From Candidatus Gastranaerophilales bacterium (GTDB lineage Bacteria > Cyanobacteriota > Vampirovibrionia > Gastranaerophilales > Gastranaerophilaceae), in the NCBI GenBank assembly GCA_944324365.1, contig CALUWA010000011.1, positions 1 through 49,118 on the forward strand: DNA of 49,118 nt, read 5' to 3'. The stretch's first letter is position 1, and each line of letters begins with the position of its first letter. The notes beneath the pieces were generated by a model, which saw nothing but the letters and a program-made list of their open reading frames with translations, did no database searches and was not told the origin of the DNA. Of the stretch, positions 8,221-16,357 are shown one piece after another. The position numbers and the translations under genes were made by a program.

Positions 8221-8931
8221 ATGTCAAAAGAGAATGAAAAAAAGTCTTATACTAAAAGAACGTCCGAGCAGTTTAACTGGTGGCGTGCATTTTTTCAGGT
8301 TCTTGTATGTAAATTTTTCTATATGATACGGTTTAAATTTGTATACAGACTTGAAGTCCACGGGCTTGAAAATGTTCCGAAAGATAACGCTTACATCGTA
8401 TGCCCAAATCATCTTTCCACATTGGATCCGCCTTTGATGGTGGCTGTTATGCCGCGAAATATTTCATTTATGGCTAAAAAAGAATTGTTTGATATCAGAT
8501 TCTTAAGATGGTGGATGGATTGGCTCGGAGCTTTTGCCGTTAACCGCGAAAGTCTTGGTCCTTCTACTATTAAAACTGTTATGTCAATCAAAAAAAGCAA
8601 ATGGGTCTTTGGAATTTTTCCGCAGGGAACAAGAGGTATCCCGGGAGAAATTAAAGGGGTGACAAAAGGCTTTGCCGGATTGGCAAAAATTACCAAGTGT
8701 GATATCCTTCCTGTCGGAATTACCGGAACAAATGAAGTAAAAAGAATTCCTTTTAGCGGGAAAATTGTCGTGAATATCGGAAAACCTATTCCATATAGTG
8801 ATGATACAGATGATATGGTTAATAAATGGGGTGAAGCTATTCAAAATTTAACAGGATTTAAATATATTCCTAATGATGAAGTTGAAAAAGAGATTGGAGT
8901 TAAGAATGACAACTGCGGAAAAAAATTATAA
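8221..8931 (+). CDS. plsC: 1-acyl-sn-glycerol-3-phosphate acyltransferase (PlsC family), copy 1
   Basis: Membrane-associated acyltransferase that converts lysophosphatidate to phosphatidate in phospholipid synthesis, or a related acylation. The 236-residue protein carries the catalytic NHLSTLDPP (H-x4-D) block around residue 60, the FPQGTRG substrate block (family EGTR) around residue 137, and the downstream 'ILPVGITGT' block. The N-terminal 20 residues are charged and then a hydrophobic segment follows. ATG 8221 is preceded by AGGGAG. The next gene overlaps its 3' end by 26 bp, so the two are probably co-translated. Confidence 0.88.
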   Translation: MSKENEKKSYTKRTSEQFNWWRAFFQVLVCKFFYMIRFKFVYRLEVHGLENVPKDNAYIVCPNHLSTLDPPLMVAVMPRNISFMAKKELFDIRFLRWWMDWLGAFAVNRESLGPSTIKTVMSIKKSKWVFGIFPQGTRGIPGEIKGVTKGFAGLAKITKCDILPVGITGTNEVKRIPFSGKIVVNIGKPIPYSDDTDDMVNKWGEAIQNLTGFKYIPNDEVEKEIGVKNDNCGKKL

Positions 8932-9607
8932 CAGACGTTATGCATCCGAATACAACATTTTTAGATCAATGTGGTATATGTTTTTCTTGTATACTGTTGT
9001 TGTTCCGTTTTTTTCTATTTTTTATGATTATGAAATAACCGGCAGAGAAAATTTGCCAAAGTGGAATAAAAAAGACAAATACATTTTTACTGCAAATCAC
9101 GTTTCTATTTTTGATCCGTTTTTGGTTCCGTTTGCGGCAAAAAAGCTTATGGCTTTTATGGCTAAAAAGGAACTGTTTGAAAAAGGTGAAAAAGCCGGCT
9201 GGCTTATTAAATCTCTCGGAGCATTTGCGGTTGACAGGACAAAACCTGAAATTGCAACTTTTAAAACAGTTCGTGATATTTTTACAACAAGCTGGTCGCT
9301 AGCCGTATTTCCTCAAGGCGGTACAAGACCGTATGGCAAACTTGAAGGAATTAAAAAAGGTTTTGTAGTAATTGCAAAAAATGCTAAAGCGGATATTATT
9401 CCTGTTGCAATCGGCGGATTTACGGGCTATCCTAAACTTAAACCGTTTACAAGGCAGAAGGTTCGTTTACATATATGCAAACCGATATCTTATAAATTAC
9501 CGGCAGAAGAGGTTATTTACAGATGGTGTGAAGAAATTTCGCAGCATGCCGAATATGAAAATTGTGCCCCTGTTCCTGTACAGGAAAAAGAAAAAGTTAC
9601 TGCTTAA
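8906..9607 (+). CDS. PlsC-family acyltransferase, copy 2
   Basis: Tandem paralogue of the preceding gene, 233 residues, with NHVSIFDPF (H-x4-D) and FPQGGTRPYG in the same order, and a single strong hydrophobic segment near the N-terminus (WYMFFLYTVVVPFF). The start at 8906 is chosen because GGAG lies 7 nt upstream and the longer frame has no better site. The extra Gly in the FPQGGTR block differs from copy 1, so donor or acceptor preference may differ. Together the pair could handle successive or alternative acylations; this is inference. Confidence 0.85.
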   Translation: MTTAEKNYNRRYASEYNIFRSMWYMFFLYTVVVPFFSIFYDYEITGRENLPKWNKKDKYIFTANHVSIFDPFLVPFAAKKLMAFMAKKELFEKGEKAGWLIKSLGAFAVDRTKPEIATFKTVRDIFTTSWSLAVFPQGGTRPYGKLEGIKKGFVVIAKNAKADIIPVAIGGFTGYPKLKPFTRQKVRLHICKPISYKLPAEEVIYRWCEEISQHAEYENCAPVPVQEKEKVTA

Positions 9608-9666
9608 ATATATAAAATTTGATATGCGGCCGCTGTTTTTGCTGCAAGATAAAAAAGTTCACAAAT

Positions 9667-9702
9667 AAAAAGGCTCTTGATATTTTGTATCAAGAGCTTT
9701 TT
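9667..9702 (+). terminator. Terminator after the plsC pair
   Basis: Stem aaaaaggctcttgata with tatcaagagcttttt, one bulged G, with A and T runs. It also fits the convergent gene at 9741-10928. Confidence 0.85.
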
Positions 9703-9740
9703 ATCGCTGTCTTATTTAAAGAAAGGAATTTTGATTTAGA

Positions 9741-10928
9741 TTATGCAGCTTGTTTAACTTGTTCTGGTTTCATTTCAACAGTTTGCGCTGTCTGTTGAGC
9801 CGGTTGTTCTGCCGGAGCTGCTGTCATTTGATTTAATTTTGCCAATGCGGTTGTTGCTGCTTCCTGAACTCCTTTATCCTGGTCTTTCTGAGCAACCGTG
9901 AAGATTGTATTCAAATCTTTTTGGTATGCCGGCTGTTGGATGTAGCTCAGTGCTTCAATTGCAGATGTTCTTACCATTGGGTTCGGGTTGTTCTTTAACT
10001 GTTCAACAATTGTTACCGCTCCAGGTAATTCTGTCAGAGGAACTGTTGAATTTGTCAGTTTTTGAACTTCTTCGCCATAGAGTTTCTGCATTAGAGCTGA
10101 AGTGAACATTGCATAGCTTTTGTTTCTTTCAGCTTGTTCAAGCGGTGATATTGACATTGCAAGGTTCTTTTCCTGATCAGTTACCTGCTGGCCTGACATT
10201 AATTTTTCTCTTGCTGCTGTCTGTTCCTGTGTAGGACCTTGCAGTTTGCTTGTGTCAGCTGTAATAATATTTGTTAAAGCGTCAACAACTTTTGTATCTA
10301 ATAATTCTGTTGCCTGGCTTGGATTTTCGTTAATCATATTAGCGATTTCTTCCATACCTGTTGCCTGAACTTCATAGTCAGGGTTTGTTAATTTAGCAAG
10401 AAATGCATTTAAATCAACTTGAGGTGTTACTGCTGCAGGAGGAACAACTTCTACCGGTTTAGCTGTTTCTGCCGGTTTTTGTTCACTTGCTGCCGGAGCT
10501 TCTTTTGTTTCTTCCGGTTTAACCGGTTCTTGCGGTTGAACTGCTGCCGGAGCCGGTGCAATTGCCGGAGCCGGTACTTCCGGTGTCGGAACTTGTGCAA
10601 CAGGAACTTCCTGAGCAGGAGCCGGCTGAGCCTGGTCTACTGTCGGAGCTACCATTGTCGGAACCTGAGGAGCCGGTGCTGTCGGCATTGTAATGCTTGG
10701 AGGCATGTAATAAGGCTGCATAGGAGCCTGCGGATAGTTATAAAGTTGTCCTTGCGGATAATTGTAGTATGGCATTGTTGGTGTCGCATACTGTGGAACT
10801 TGTTGTGCTACCGGAGCTTGTGCCGGTACGTTGACCATTGGATTGTGAACGTCAATTTTTACGGCGTTGTAGTTCGGTTGTGGAACTTGCGCGTAATTGT
10901 AATTGGGTAAATTTGGAATTTGCATCAT
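9741..10928 (-). CDS. Pro/Gln-rich protein with HEAT-like C-terminal half, unknown function
   Basis: 395 residues. Residues 1-170 are low-complexity: repeated Tyr/Pro/Gln at first (NYNYAQVPQPNYN), then long Pro-Ala-Val-Gln stretches, with no signal peptide. The C-terminal half is helical and resembles HEAT/armadillo repeats (NPDYEVQATGMEEIANMI, NPNPMVRTSAIEALSYI, DKGVQEAATTALAKL), a fold usually used as a protein-binding scaffold. It ends in another Gln/Ala-rich tail. ATG 10928 (or the adjacent 10925) is preceded by AAAGGA. It stands alone, flanked by a terminator and a divergent promoter region. I do not recognise an orthologue with known function; a scaffold role is inference. Confidence 0.75.
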   Translation of the reverse strand: MMQIPNLPNYNYAQVPQPNYNAVKIDVHNPMVNVPAQAPVAQQVPQYATPTMPYYNYPQGQLYNYPQAPMQPYYMPPSITMPTAPAPQVPTMVAPTVDQAQPAPAQEVPVAQVPTPEVPAPAIAPAPAAVQPQEPVKPEETKEAPAASEQKPAETAKPVEVVPPAAVTPQVDLNAFLAKLTNPDYEVQATGMEEIANMINENPSQATELLDTKVVDALTNIITADTSKLQGPTQEQTAAREKLMSGQQVTDQEKNLAMSISPLEQAERNKSYAMFTSALMQKLYGEEVQKLTNSTVPLTELPGAVTIVEQLKNNPNPMVRTSAIEALSYIQQPAYQKDLNTIFTVAQKDQDKGVQEAATTALAKLNQMTAAPAEQPAQQTAQTVEMKPEQVKQAA

Positions 10929-11081
10929 ATTATCTTTTCCTTTCAATAAATAATTGTCTATTCCTATTCTACCTTTTAAATACTCCTCAAGAAAATAAAT
11001 TGCTATATTTGCGATTTTTTTTAATAATTCTTAACAAAAACTTTTTTAAATACTGCTGAGAACGGGAATATATTTACATTT

Positions 11082-11110
11082 TTGGGAATTTAAATTTTTT
11101 GTGATATAAT
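11082..11110 (+). promoter_or_regulatory. Promoter of the transketolase-ftsEX cluster
   Basis: TTGGGA (11082-11087), 17-nt spacer, perfect TATAAT (11105-11110). The leader is about 50 nt to ATG 11166. Confidence 0.65.
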
Positions 11111-11165
11111 GCTGATGTGGGATACTATGTAGCCCGTCAGGATTAATTGAGGGTAATTAATATAA

Positions 11166-12128
11166 ATGATAATCAATTTTAAGGAACGGAAGTCTATAAG
11201 GAATGCTTTTGGCAGTGCCCTTGTAGAGGCTGGAAAGTTAAATCCTAACATTGTTGTGCTGGATGCAGATTTGGCATGCTCTACACAAACTGCTATGTTT
11301 GGTAAGATTTTCCCTGAACGTTTTTTTGACATGGGTATATCCGAGCAGGATATGATTGCAACTGCTGCGGGATTGGCATCTGTAGGTAAGATTCCGTTCG
11401 TGTCAAGTTTTGCTATGTTTGCAACCGGCAGAACTTATGATCAGATAAGAAATTCTGTATGTTACCCGGAATTTAACGTAAAAATTGTAGGAACGCATGG
11501 CGGAGTTACTGTTGGAGAAGACGGCGCAAGCCATCAGGCTTTGGAAGATATTTCTCTTATGCGCAGTATTCCTAATATGTCGGTGATAGTTCCGGCAGAT
11601 TGCAGAGAATGCGAAGAAGTTATAAAATTTGCGGCTGAAAACTACGGCCCGATGTATATCCGTATTCCGCGGACAAATGTATGTGATATTTTTGATGAGA
11701 ATGAAGACTTTGATTTTTGTAAAGCCAGAGTTATTCAGGAAGGCTGCGATGTAACGGTTATTACTAACGGAGAAACTCTCGCTGAGGTTATTCAGGCTGC
11801 TCAAATCCTTGAAAAAGACGGATATTCAATTCAGATAATTCATGTTCCGGTGGTTAAGCCGCTTGATGATGCAACAATTATTGAGCAGGCAAAGCTTACT
11901 AAATTTGTAATTACAGTAGAAAATCACTCAATTATCGGCGGGTTAGGCAGTGCGGTGTGCGAACTCCTTTCCTATTATTATCCGATGCCGGTTATAAGAA
12001 TCGGGGTAAATGATACATTCGGTCAGAGCGGAAAATGGGATGAATTACTGGATTATTACGGCTTAAGTGCGGATAAGCTTTCTAAAAATATTAAAAAACA
12101 AATAGACAGATATCGTTTGGTAAAATAA
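11166..12128 (+). CDS. Transketolase, C-terminal (pyrimidine-binding) subunit
   Basis: Corresponds to the central pyrimidine-binding and C-terminal domains of transketolase, as in split transketolases where two polypeptides make one enzyme of the pentose phosphate pathway. Seen: 320 residues, FFDMGISEQDMIATAAGLA (the Glu that activates the thiamine cofactor lies here), THGGVTVGEDGASHQALEDI, and a C-terminal domain with VVKPLD and the ENHSIIGGLGSAV block. The N-terminal diphosphate-binding subunit is not next to it and not in the window. It leads directly, 10 nt later, into ftsE. GAGGG lies about 12 nt before the ATG. Confidence 0.85.
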   Translation: MIINFKERKSIRNAFGSALVEAGKLNPNIVVLDADLACSTQTAMFGKIFPERFFDMGISEQDMIATAAGLASVGKIPFVSSFAMFATGRTYDQIRNSVCYPEFNVKIVGTHGGVTVGEDGASHQALEDISLMRSIPNMSVIVPADCRECEEVIKFAAENYGPMYIRIPRTNVCDIFDENEDFDFCKARVIQEGCDVTVITNGETLAEVIQAAQILEKDGYSIQIIHVPVVKPLDDATIIEQAKLTKFVITVENHSIIGGLGSAVCELLSYYYPMPVIRIGVNDTFGQSGKWDELLDYYGLSADKLSKNIKKQIDRYRLVK

Positions 12129-12138
12129 AGGGTTATAT

Positions 12139-12816
12139 ATGATACAGTTCAGATCGGTTACAAAAAAGTATAAAAACGGCAATTATGCTCTAAAAAATAT
12201 TAATATAGATATATTGTCGGGAGAATTTGTTTTTATCGTCGGTGCATCCGGTGCCGGAAAATCAACTCTTATGAAGCTTTTGTACCATGAAGAGTGTCCT
12301 ACAAGCGGAACTGTTACTATCGGCGGTATAAATATTGCAAATCTTTCCAACGATAAAGTTCCGAGCCTTAGAAGATGTATGGGAATTGTATTTCAAGATT
12401 ACAAGCTTCTTCATAATATGAGTGTTTATGATAATGTTGCATATGTAATACGAACTCTCGGGATAAGTACAAGAGAAATCCATGCCAGAGTTACCGGAGC
12501 TTTGAAAATTGTCGGCTTGGAACATAAAATCCATGCCACACCTTCGGAGCTTTCCGGCGGTGAACAGCAGAGAGTGGGTATTGCAAGAGCAATAGTTAAC
12601 GGGCCTCCGCTTTTGATTGCGGATGAGCCGACCGGTAATTTGGATCCTAAAAATTCTCTGGAAATTATGCAGATATTAGACCAGATTAATCAGCGCGGTA
12701 TTACTGTAATTGTGTCTACCCATGATAACGCAATGGTAGATTATTTCAGAAAAAGAGTTATAACTCTTGATAAAGGTGAAGTTGTAAGAGATATTCAAGC
12801 AGGTACTTATGAGTAA
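12139..12816 (+). CDS. ftsE: Cell division ATP-binding protein FtsE
   Basis: ABC-type ATPase that partners FtsX at the division septum and drives activation of peptidoglycan hydrolases. 225 residues with Walker A GASGAGKST (about 36-44), Q-loop in FQDYKLL, signature LSGGEQQRVG (about 138-147), Walker B LLIADEPTGNLD and the switch His in STHD. Its stop overlaps the start of ftsX (atgagtaa at 12809-12816), the usual translational coupling of this pair. A periplasmic amidase that could be an eventual target is encoded at 22043-23884; that link is inference. Confidence 0.95.
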   Translation: MIQFRSVTKKYKNGNYALKNINIDILSGEFVFIVGASGAGKSTLMKLLYHEECPTSGTVTIGGINIANLSNDKVPSLRRCMGIVFQDYKLLHNMSVYDNVAYVIRTLGISTREIHARVTGALKIVGLEHKIHATPSELSGGEQQRVGIARAIVNGPPLLIADEPTGNLDPKNSLEIMQILDQINQRGITVIVSTHDNAMVDYFRKRVITLDKGEVVRDIQAGTYE

Positions 12817-13717
12817 TCAGAAATCAAAAATAAAAAAAGAAGCAAAAAAATATATTCCGAAAGATTGGCTTTGTGAGTTGAGAATTTTGTACAGACTCAC
12901 AATGGAGACTTTTTACGATATAAAAAGAACCGGAATTGTAAATTTGGCGATAATTACTACAATGGCCGCCATTTTGACCATATTTGGAGCTTTTTTCCGT
13001 ACTACAATGTCAATTTCATCTTTTGCGCATGAGCTCGGTAATGTGCTGGAAATTTCGGTTTATTTGAAAGCTAATACGGATCCGAATCTTGTTAAAAACA
13101 GAGTGAGCGAATTTGAGCACGTAGAAAGTGTTAAAATTATTCCTAAGGAACAGTCCTGGGCTGATTTGAAACGTGAGATGAAACTTCCTGATGTTTCAAA
13201 TCCTCTGCCGGATACGCTGCATGTTAAGGTTGATAAGCCTGAAAATATAGATGCGGTTTTCGCGAATATCAAAAATCTAACATCTGTTGAAGATATGAGT
13301 TATGCTCAGCAGCTTGCTAAAAAAATTCAGACCTTGAATCACGTTGTTAATACGTTAACATTTGTTGTATTGATTATTATGGGTATTTTAACCATAACTA
13401 TTATAAACAACACAATTCAGCTGGTTATTCAATCCAGAAAGGATGAAATAGAGATTATGCGCCTTATGGGTGTAAGCAATTGGTATATAAGATTCCCGCT
13501 TATTATGCAGGGTGCGTTTTACGGTTTCAGCGGTGCGGTAATTGCCATAATTCCGCTGCATTTTGTTGAAAACGGATTGGGAAATCTGCATCAGTTCTTT
13601 ATGGTGCCGACGCCTGTTTTTGCCCAGACTATTGTCGCATTGACGATGTTTGCGATGGGAATTATGTTCGGAGCGGGCGGCAGCTTCCTGTGTATTAAAA
13701 AGCATTTACAAGTGTAG
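12809..13717 (+). CDS. ftsX: Cell division protein FtsX
   Basis: Polytopic partner of FtsE. 302 residues: a basic cytoplasmic N-terminus, a first membrane segment around residues 45-65, a periplasmic domain of about 100 residues (the part that contacts hydrolases or their activators), then three membrane segments in the C-terminal half beginning LTFVVLIIMGILTITII. The cytoplasmic loop QSRKDEIEIMRLMGVSNWYIRFP is typical of the family. It overlaps ftsE by 8 bp and is followed 3 nt later by the receiver-like gene. Confidence 0.93.
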   Translation: MSNQKSKIKKEAKKYIPKDWLCELRILYRLTMETFYDIKRTGIVNLAIITTMAAILTIFGAFFRTTMSISSFAHELGNVLEISVYLKANTDPNLVKNRVSEFEHVESVKIIPKEQSWADLKREMKLPDVSNPLPDTLHVKVDKPENIDAVFANIKNLTSVEDMSYAQQLAKKIQTLNHVVNTLTFVVLIIMGILTITIINNTIQLVIQSRKDEIEIMRLMGVSNWYIRFPLIMQGAFYGFSGAVIAIIPLHFVENGLGNLHQFFMVPTPVFAQTIVALTMFAMGIMFGAGGSFLCIKKHLQV

Positions 13718-13720
13718 ATT

Positions 13721-14962
13721 ATGAATACTATTATATTAATTACAAATAAAGAAGAAGTTGAAAAAACTCTTTCCAGAAATCTGGTATTATTAAGGGAGTC
13801 TGATACTATTTTGGCTTCTTCTTATGAAGAGGCGCCGGATGTTGTTTATGATAAGCGTCCGGATATTATTATTGTCCATGAGCATGAGGATAGGGAAAAG
13901 ACAATTAATATAATCAAGTACCTGAAAGAAAAACGTATTTTTGACAATGTAAATATAATTTTGCTTGTTGAAAAGTATGACAGGGATTTTATTTTAAGTG
14001 CGTATGACGAGGGTATAGACGATTACTTTTTAACAACTTCCGATCCTTCCGAGATGTTAATACGCCTTATAAACTGCATAAAAAAATCCGAACGAAATAA
14101 GCAGTTTAAAAGTTTAAAATATTACCTTTCGAGTTACGGGATTATGTCCGAACAAAGCGGATTTTACAGTGCGAAATTTGCGCAGGAAATATTTGAGCTC
14201 GAATTGATAAATAAAAATTTTGCAGGTTGTACGTTTATGGTAATTGTGCCTGATGAAGAGGGCAAAAAGGTCTTTTCAGACAGCAAGATGAGTTCCGCTA
14301 TAAAGCAATCAACCAGAAGCTGCGATGTTGTAGCGGAGGCTTCCGGTTCGAGATATTATCTATTGTTGAATACGGATATAAACGGCTCTATTGTTGTTTT
14401 GAATAAGCTAAAAACTCTTTTGCCGGAGAAGTTGACTATAAAAGCCGGGATTGCCGAAATTCAAAGCCGTAAATTTACGGAAGTGGAAAAACATGCTATA
14501 TGTGCTTTGAATGAAGCTCTTTTAAATAACGTTGATTACGTTGTATATTCTGAGCGGAAATCAGAAAGTGACGATTGGTTAACCCAAGAGCAGGATGGTG
14601 AAAAATCTTACAAATTTTTCAAGGGAGTATATAATAAAAAGCTGGAAAGTGTAATAGCTCCGGTATTCTACAGACTCCAAAAAATCTATGAAGATAAACT
14701 TGTAAATACTAAAATAGAGCAGTTTACTGACGAAAGACAATGTGTTTTCAGGTTGATTAGCGCCAGAAATGAAGGCCGGTTAAAGATTGTTTATCCGGGA
14801 TTTTCAAAAGTTATAGTTTATATTATGTACTCCGGTCTTGACAGCCCTGAGAACAGAGAAATTACTCTTCCGATTAATATGATTACTCAGAAAGAGATAT
14901 CAGAAATTGCGGAAGGTTTTATAAATGAATTTGTTTTATATATGAATAAGGAGAAAGTATAA
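13721..14962 (+). CDS. Degenerate receiver plus degenerate GGDEF-like protein linked to ftsEX
   Basis: 413 residues. Residues 1-125 fold like a response-regulator receiver: RPDIIIV ends the third strand, but the phospho-acceptor Asp position reads His/Glu (VHEHEDRE), and the usual Lys near DDYFLTTSDP is replaced by Thr. Residues about 135-285 resemble a GGDEF domain, but the active loop reads ASGSRYYLLL where GGDEF is expected, so cyclase activity is unlikely. The last 130 residues are not recognised. It starts 3 nt after ftsX and abuts the next gene without a gap, so it is probably co-expressed with division genes. A non-catalytic regulator or scaffold is inferred. Confidence 0.7.
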   Translation: MNTIILITNKEEVEKTLSRNLVLLRESDTILASSYEEAPDVVYDKRPDIIIVHEHEDREKTINIIKYLKEKRIFDNVNIILLVEKYDRDFILSAYDEGIDDYFLTTSDPSEMLIRLINCIKKSERNKQFKSLKYYLSSYGIMSEQSGFYSAKFAQEIFELELINKNFAGCTFMVIVPDEEGKKVFSDSKMSSAIKQSTRSCDVVAEASGSRYYLLLNTDINGSIVVLNKLKTLLPEKLTIKAGIAEIQSRKFTEVEKHAICALNEALLNNVDYVVYSERKSESDDWLTQEQDGEKSYKFFKGVYNKKLESVIAPVFYRLQKIYEDKLVNTKIEQFTDERQCVFRLISARNEGRLKIVYPGFSKVIVYIMYSGLDSPENREITLPINMITQKEISEIAEGFINEFVLYMNKEKV

Positions 14963-15502
14963 ATGTTGGATACGGAAAATAGTCTGCTGTTGGTTATAGA
15001 TGTACAGGAAAGACTTGTTGCGGCTTTAGATAAAGATATTATCGTAAACAGAGCTGGCAAACTTGTTGATGCCGCAAATTTACTGGGTATCCCGGCAATT
15101 GTTTCGGAACAGTATCCGAAGGGCTTGGGGCATACAGTGCCGCAGATTGCTTCAAAATTAAATCCGTCGGCTTATGTTCTTGAAAAGACTTCTTTTTCTT
15201 TGCTGCGTGAGGAAGGTTTTTTGGAGAAACTTAAATCATACGGCAGAAAGCAAATAGTAATTTGCGGAATTGAAACGCATATTTGTGTGTACCAGACGGC
15301 CTGTGAACTTGTAGAGGCAGGGTTTGAGGTTGTTGTTCCAAAAGATGCCTGTGCAAGCCGTAATAAATATGAATTTAAGCAGGGAATAGATTCAATGCGC
15401 GACTGCGGAGTGAGAGTTTCTTGCGTTGAAATGGTGCTTTTTGAATGGCTGAAAGGAGCTAAGCACCCGAAATTCAAAGAAGTTCAGGCGTTGATTAAGT
15501 AA
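14963..15502 (+). CDS. Isochorismatase-family cysteine hydrolase
   Basis: 179-residue alpha/beta hydrolase of the isochorismatase/nicotinamidase superfamily. The catalytic triad is visible: Asp in LLVIDVQERL, Lys in LEKTSFSLL and Cys in GIETHICVYQTA, preceded by the usual cis-peptide region. Substrate is unknown; closest by layout are the YcaC/bacterial 'hydrolase' branch proteins of unassigned substrate, not true isochorismatases. The ATG directly follows the stop of the preceding gene and has AAGGAGAAAG upstream. It is the last gene of the 11.1-15.5 kb cluster. Confidence 0.85.
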   Translation: MLDTENSLLLVIDVQERLVAALDKDIIVNRAGKLVDAANLLGIPAIVSEQYPKGLGHTVPQIASKLNPSAYVLEKTSFSLLREEGFLEKLKSYGRKQIVICGIETHICVYQTACELVEAGFEVVVPKDACASRNKYEFKQGIDSMRDCGVRVSCVEMVLFEWLKGAKHPKFKEVQALIK

Positions 15503-15534
15503 ATACATTCTTCCCCTTGGAAAGAAAATAGAGG

Positions 15535-15690
15535 ATAGAAGTAAGTTAAGTATAGCGCGAAGATACCGAAGGAGATATCTACTTCTAACTCAGGGTAATG
15601 GTTTGTGCCTATTTGTCATTGTGCGGTTACGACCTCGCAATGACGTGAAATGAGATTCTTCGGGCTGCGCCCTCAGAATGACGCATGGTG
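15535..15690. repeat. Mosaic repeat block C1
   Basis: Contains 'agtatagcgcgaagatacc' to 'ttgtcattgtg' (15546-15625), a copy of the module that follows the ATG at 4482, but with 'gaagga' where the other has the G10 tract. It ends with an inverted 'gattcttcgggctgcgccct' module (15651-15684). No gene is supported in 15503-16352. Confidence 0.8.
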
Positions 15691-15724
15691 TCATCCTGAA
15701 CTATAACCCATGTTATCGGAATAT

Positions 15725-16064
15725 GTTCATTTCTTTCTCTTTATTTGCGAGGCAAAGCGGATTGTGAGCGTAGAGTGAAGAGCGTTGCCGAAGGGCAATG
15801 CTCTGGAACTCGTAATACGCGAACAACCAAGCAGAGAAAGAAATGAACCGTTCACGACCGAAAGAAAGAGTGAAGCCATTTTGCACGTTTCGAGCAGAGC
15901 TCTCAACTGCAAAAGAAGGCAAGAAAGAGAAAGCACGCAAACGTTCCCTGCATTTCGCTGACGCTCAATGCCAAAATGTTATTTGAGCTTTCAGCTCAAA
16001 TTCTTTCTAGGCTCACTATCGCACTTCGTGCACGTTCGCCTGACTCACTTACGTGAGTAACAGA
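15725..16064. repeat. Mosaic repeat block C2, long imperfect palindrome plus module
   Basis: Begins with a perfect 16-bp inverted repeat (15725-15740 with 15833-15848) enclosing 92 nt. Those 92 nt fold further around agagcgttgcc/ggcaatgctct. The following module (15838-16047) is almost identical to 31963-32172 in the same orientation. The span 15743-16064 is the inverted counterpart of 4034-4366. Confidence 0.85.
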
Positions 16065-16109
16065 TGGCAGTTTTGCGTGTGCGTAAGCACGATAGCAAAA
16101 CCTAAAAGA

Positions 16110-16357
16110 TTTTGTGAGCGAAGCGAACAAAACGTACGTCCATTCTGTCAAAGCGATGCCGCAGGCAGCGCAGAAAACTTTTGCTGTTTCTTCTTTTTTG
16201 GTTCCATTTTTTCTTCTTTGATGCCAAAGAAGAAAAAATGAACAAATATATTACATAACTTATGTATGTGGTTGATAGATGCACATAACATTGGTTATGT
16301 GTAACGCAATGACGAAAACCGTCATACAGAGGGCGCAGCCCGAAGAATCTCATTAAA
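16110..16357. repeat. Mosaic repeat block C3, abutting ribF
   Basis: Contains the 'cgtccattctgtcaaagcga' module, a perfect 16-bp hairpin (16205-16220 with 16225-16240, loop atgc), and 'acataacttatgtatgtggt' (16254-16273, recurring at 32543). The terminal 'cagcccgaagaatctcatta' module runs into the ribF stop codon. Confidence 0.8.

Noticed and set aside
10419-10910. Arg/Cys-rich frame opposite the Pro/Gln-rich gene
   Set aside because: An antisense shadow of low-complexity Pro/Ala/Gln codons; extreme composition.
11403-11804. Antisense frame within the transketolase subunit gene
   Set aside because: Typical antisense shadow with no start signals.
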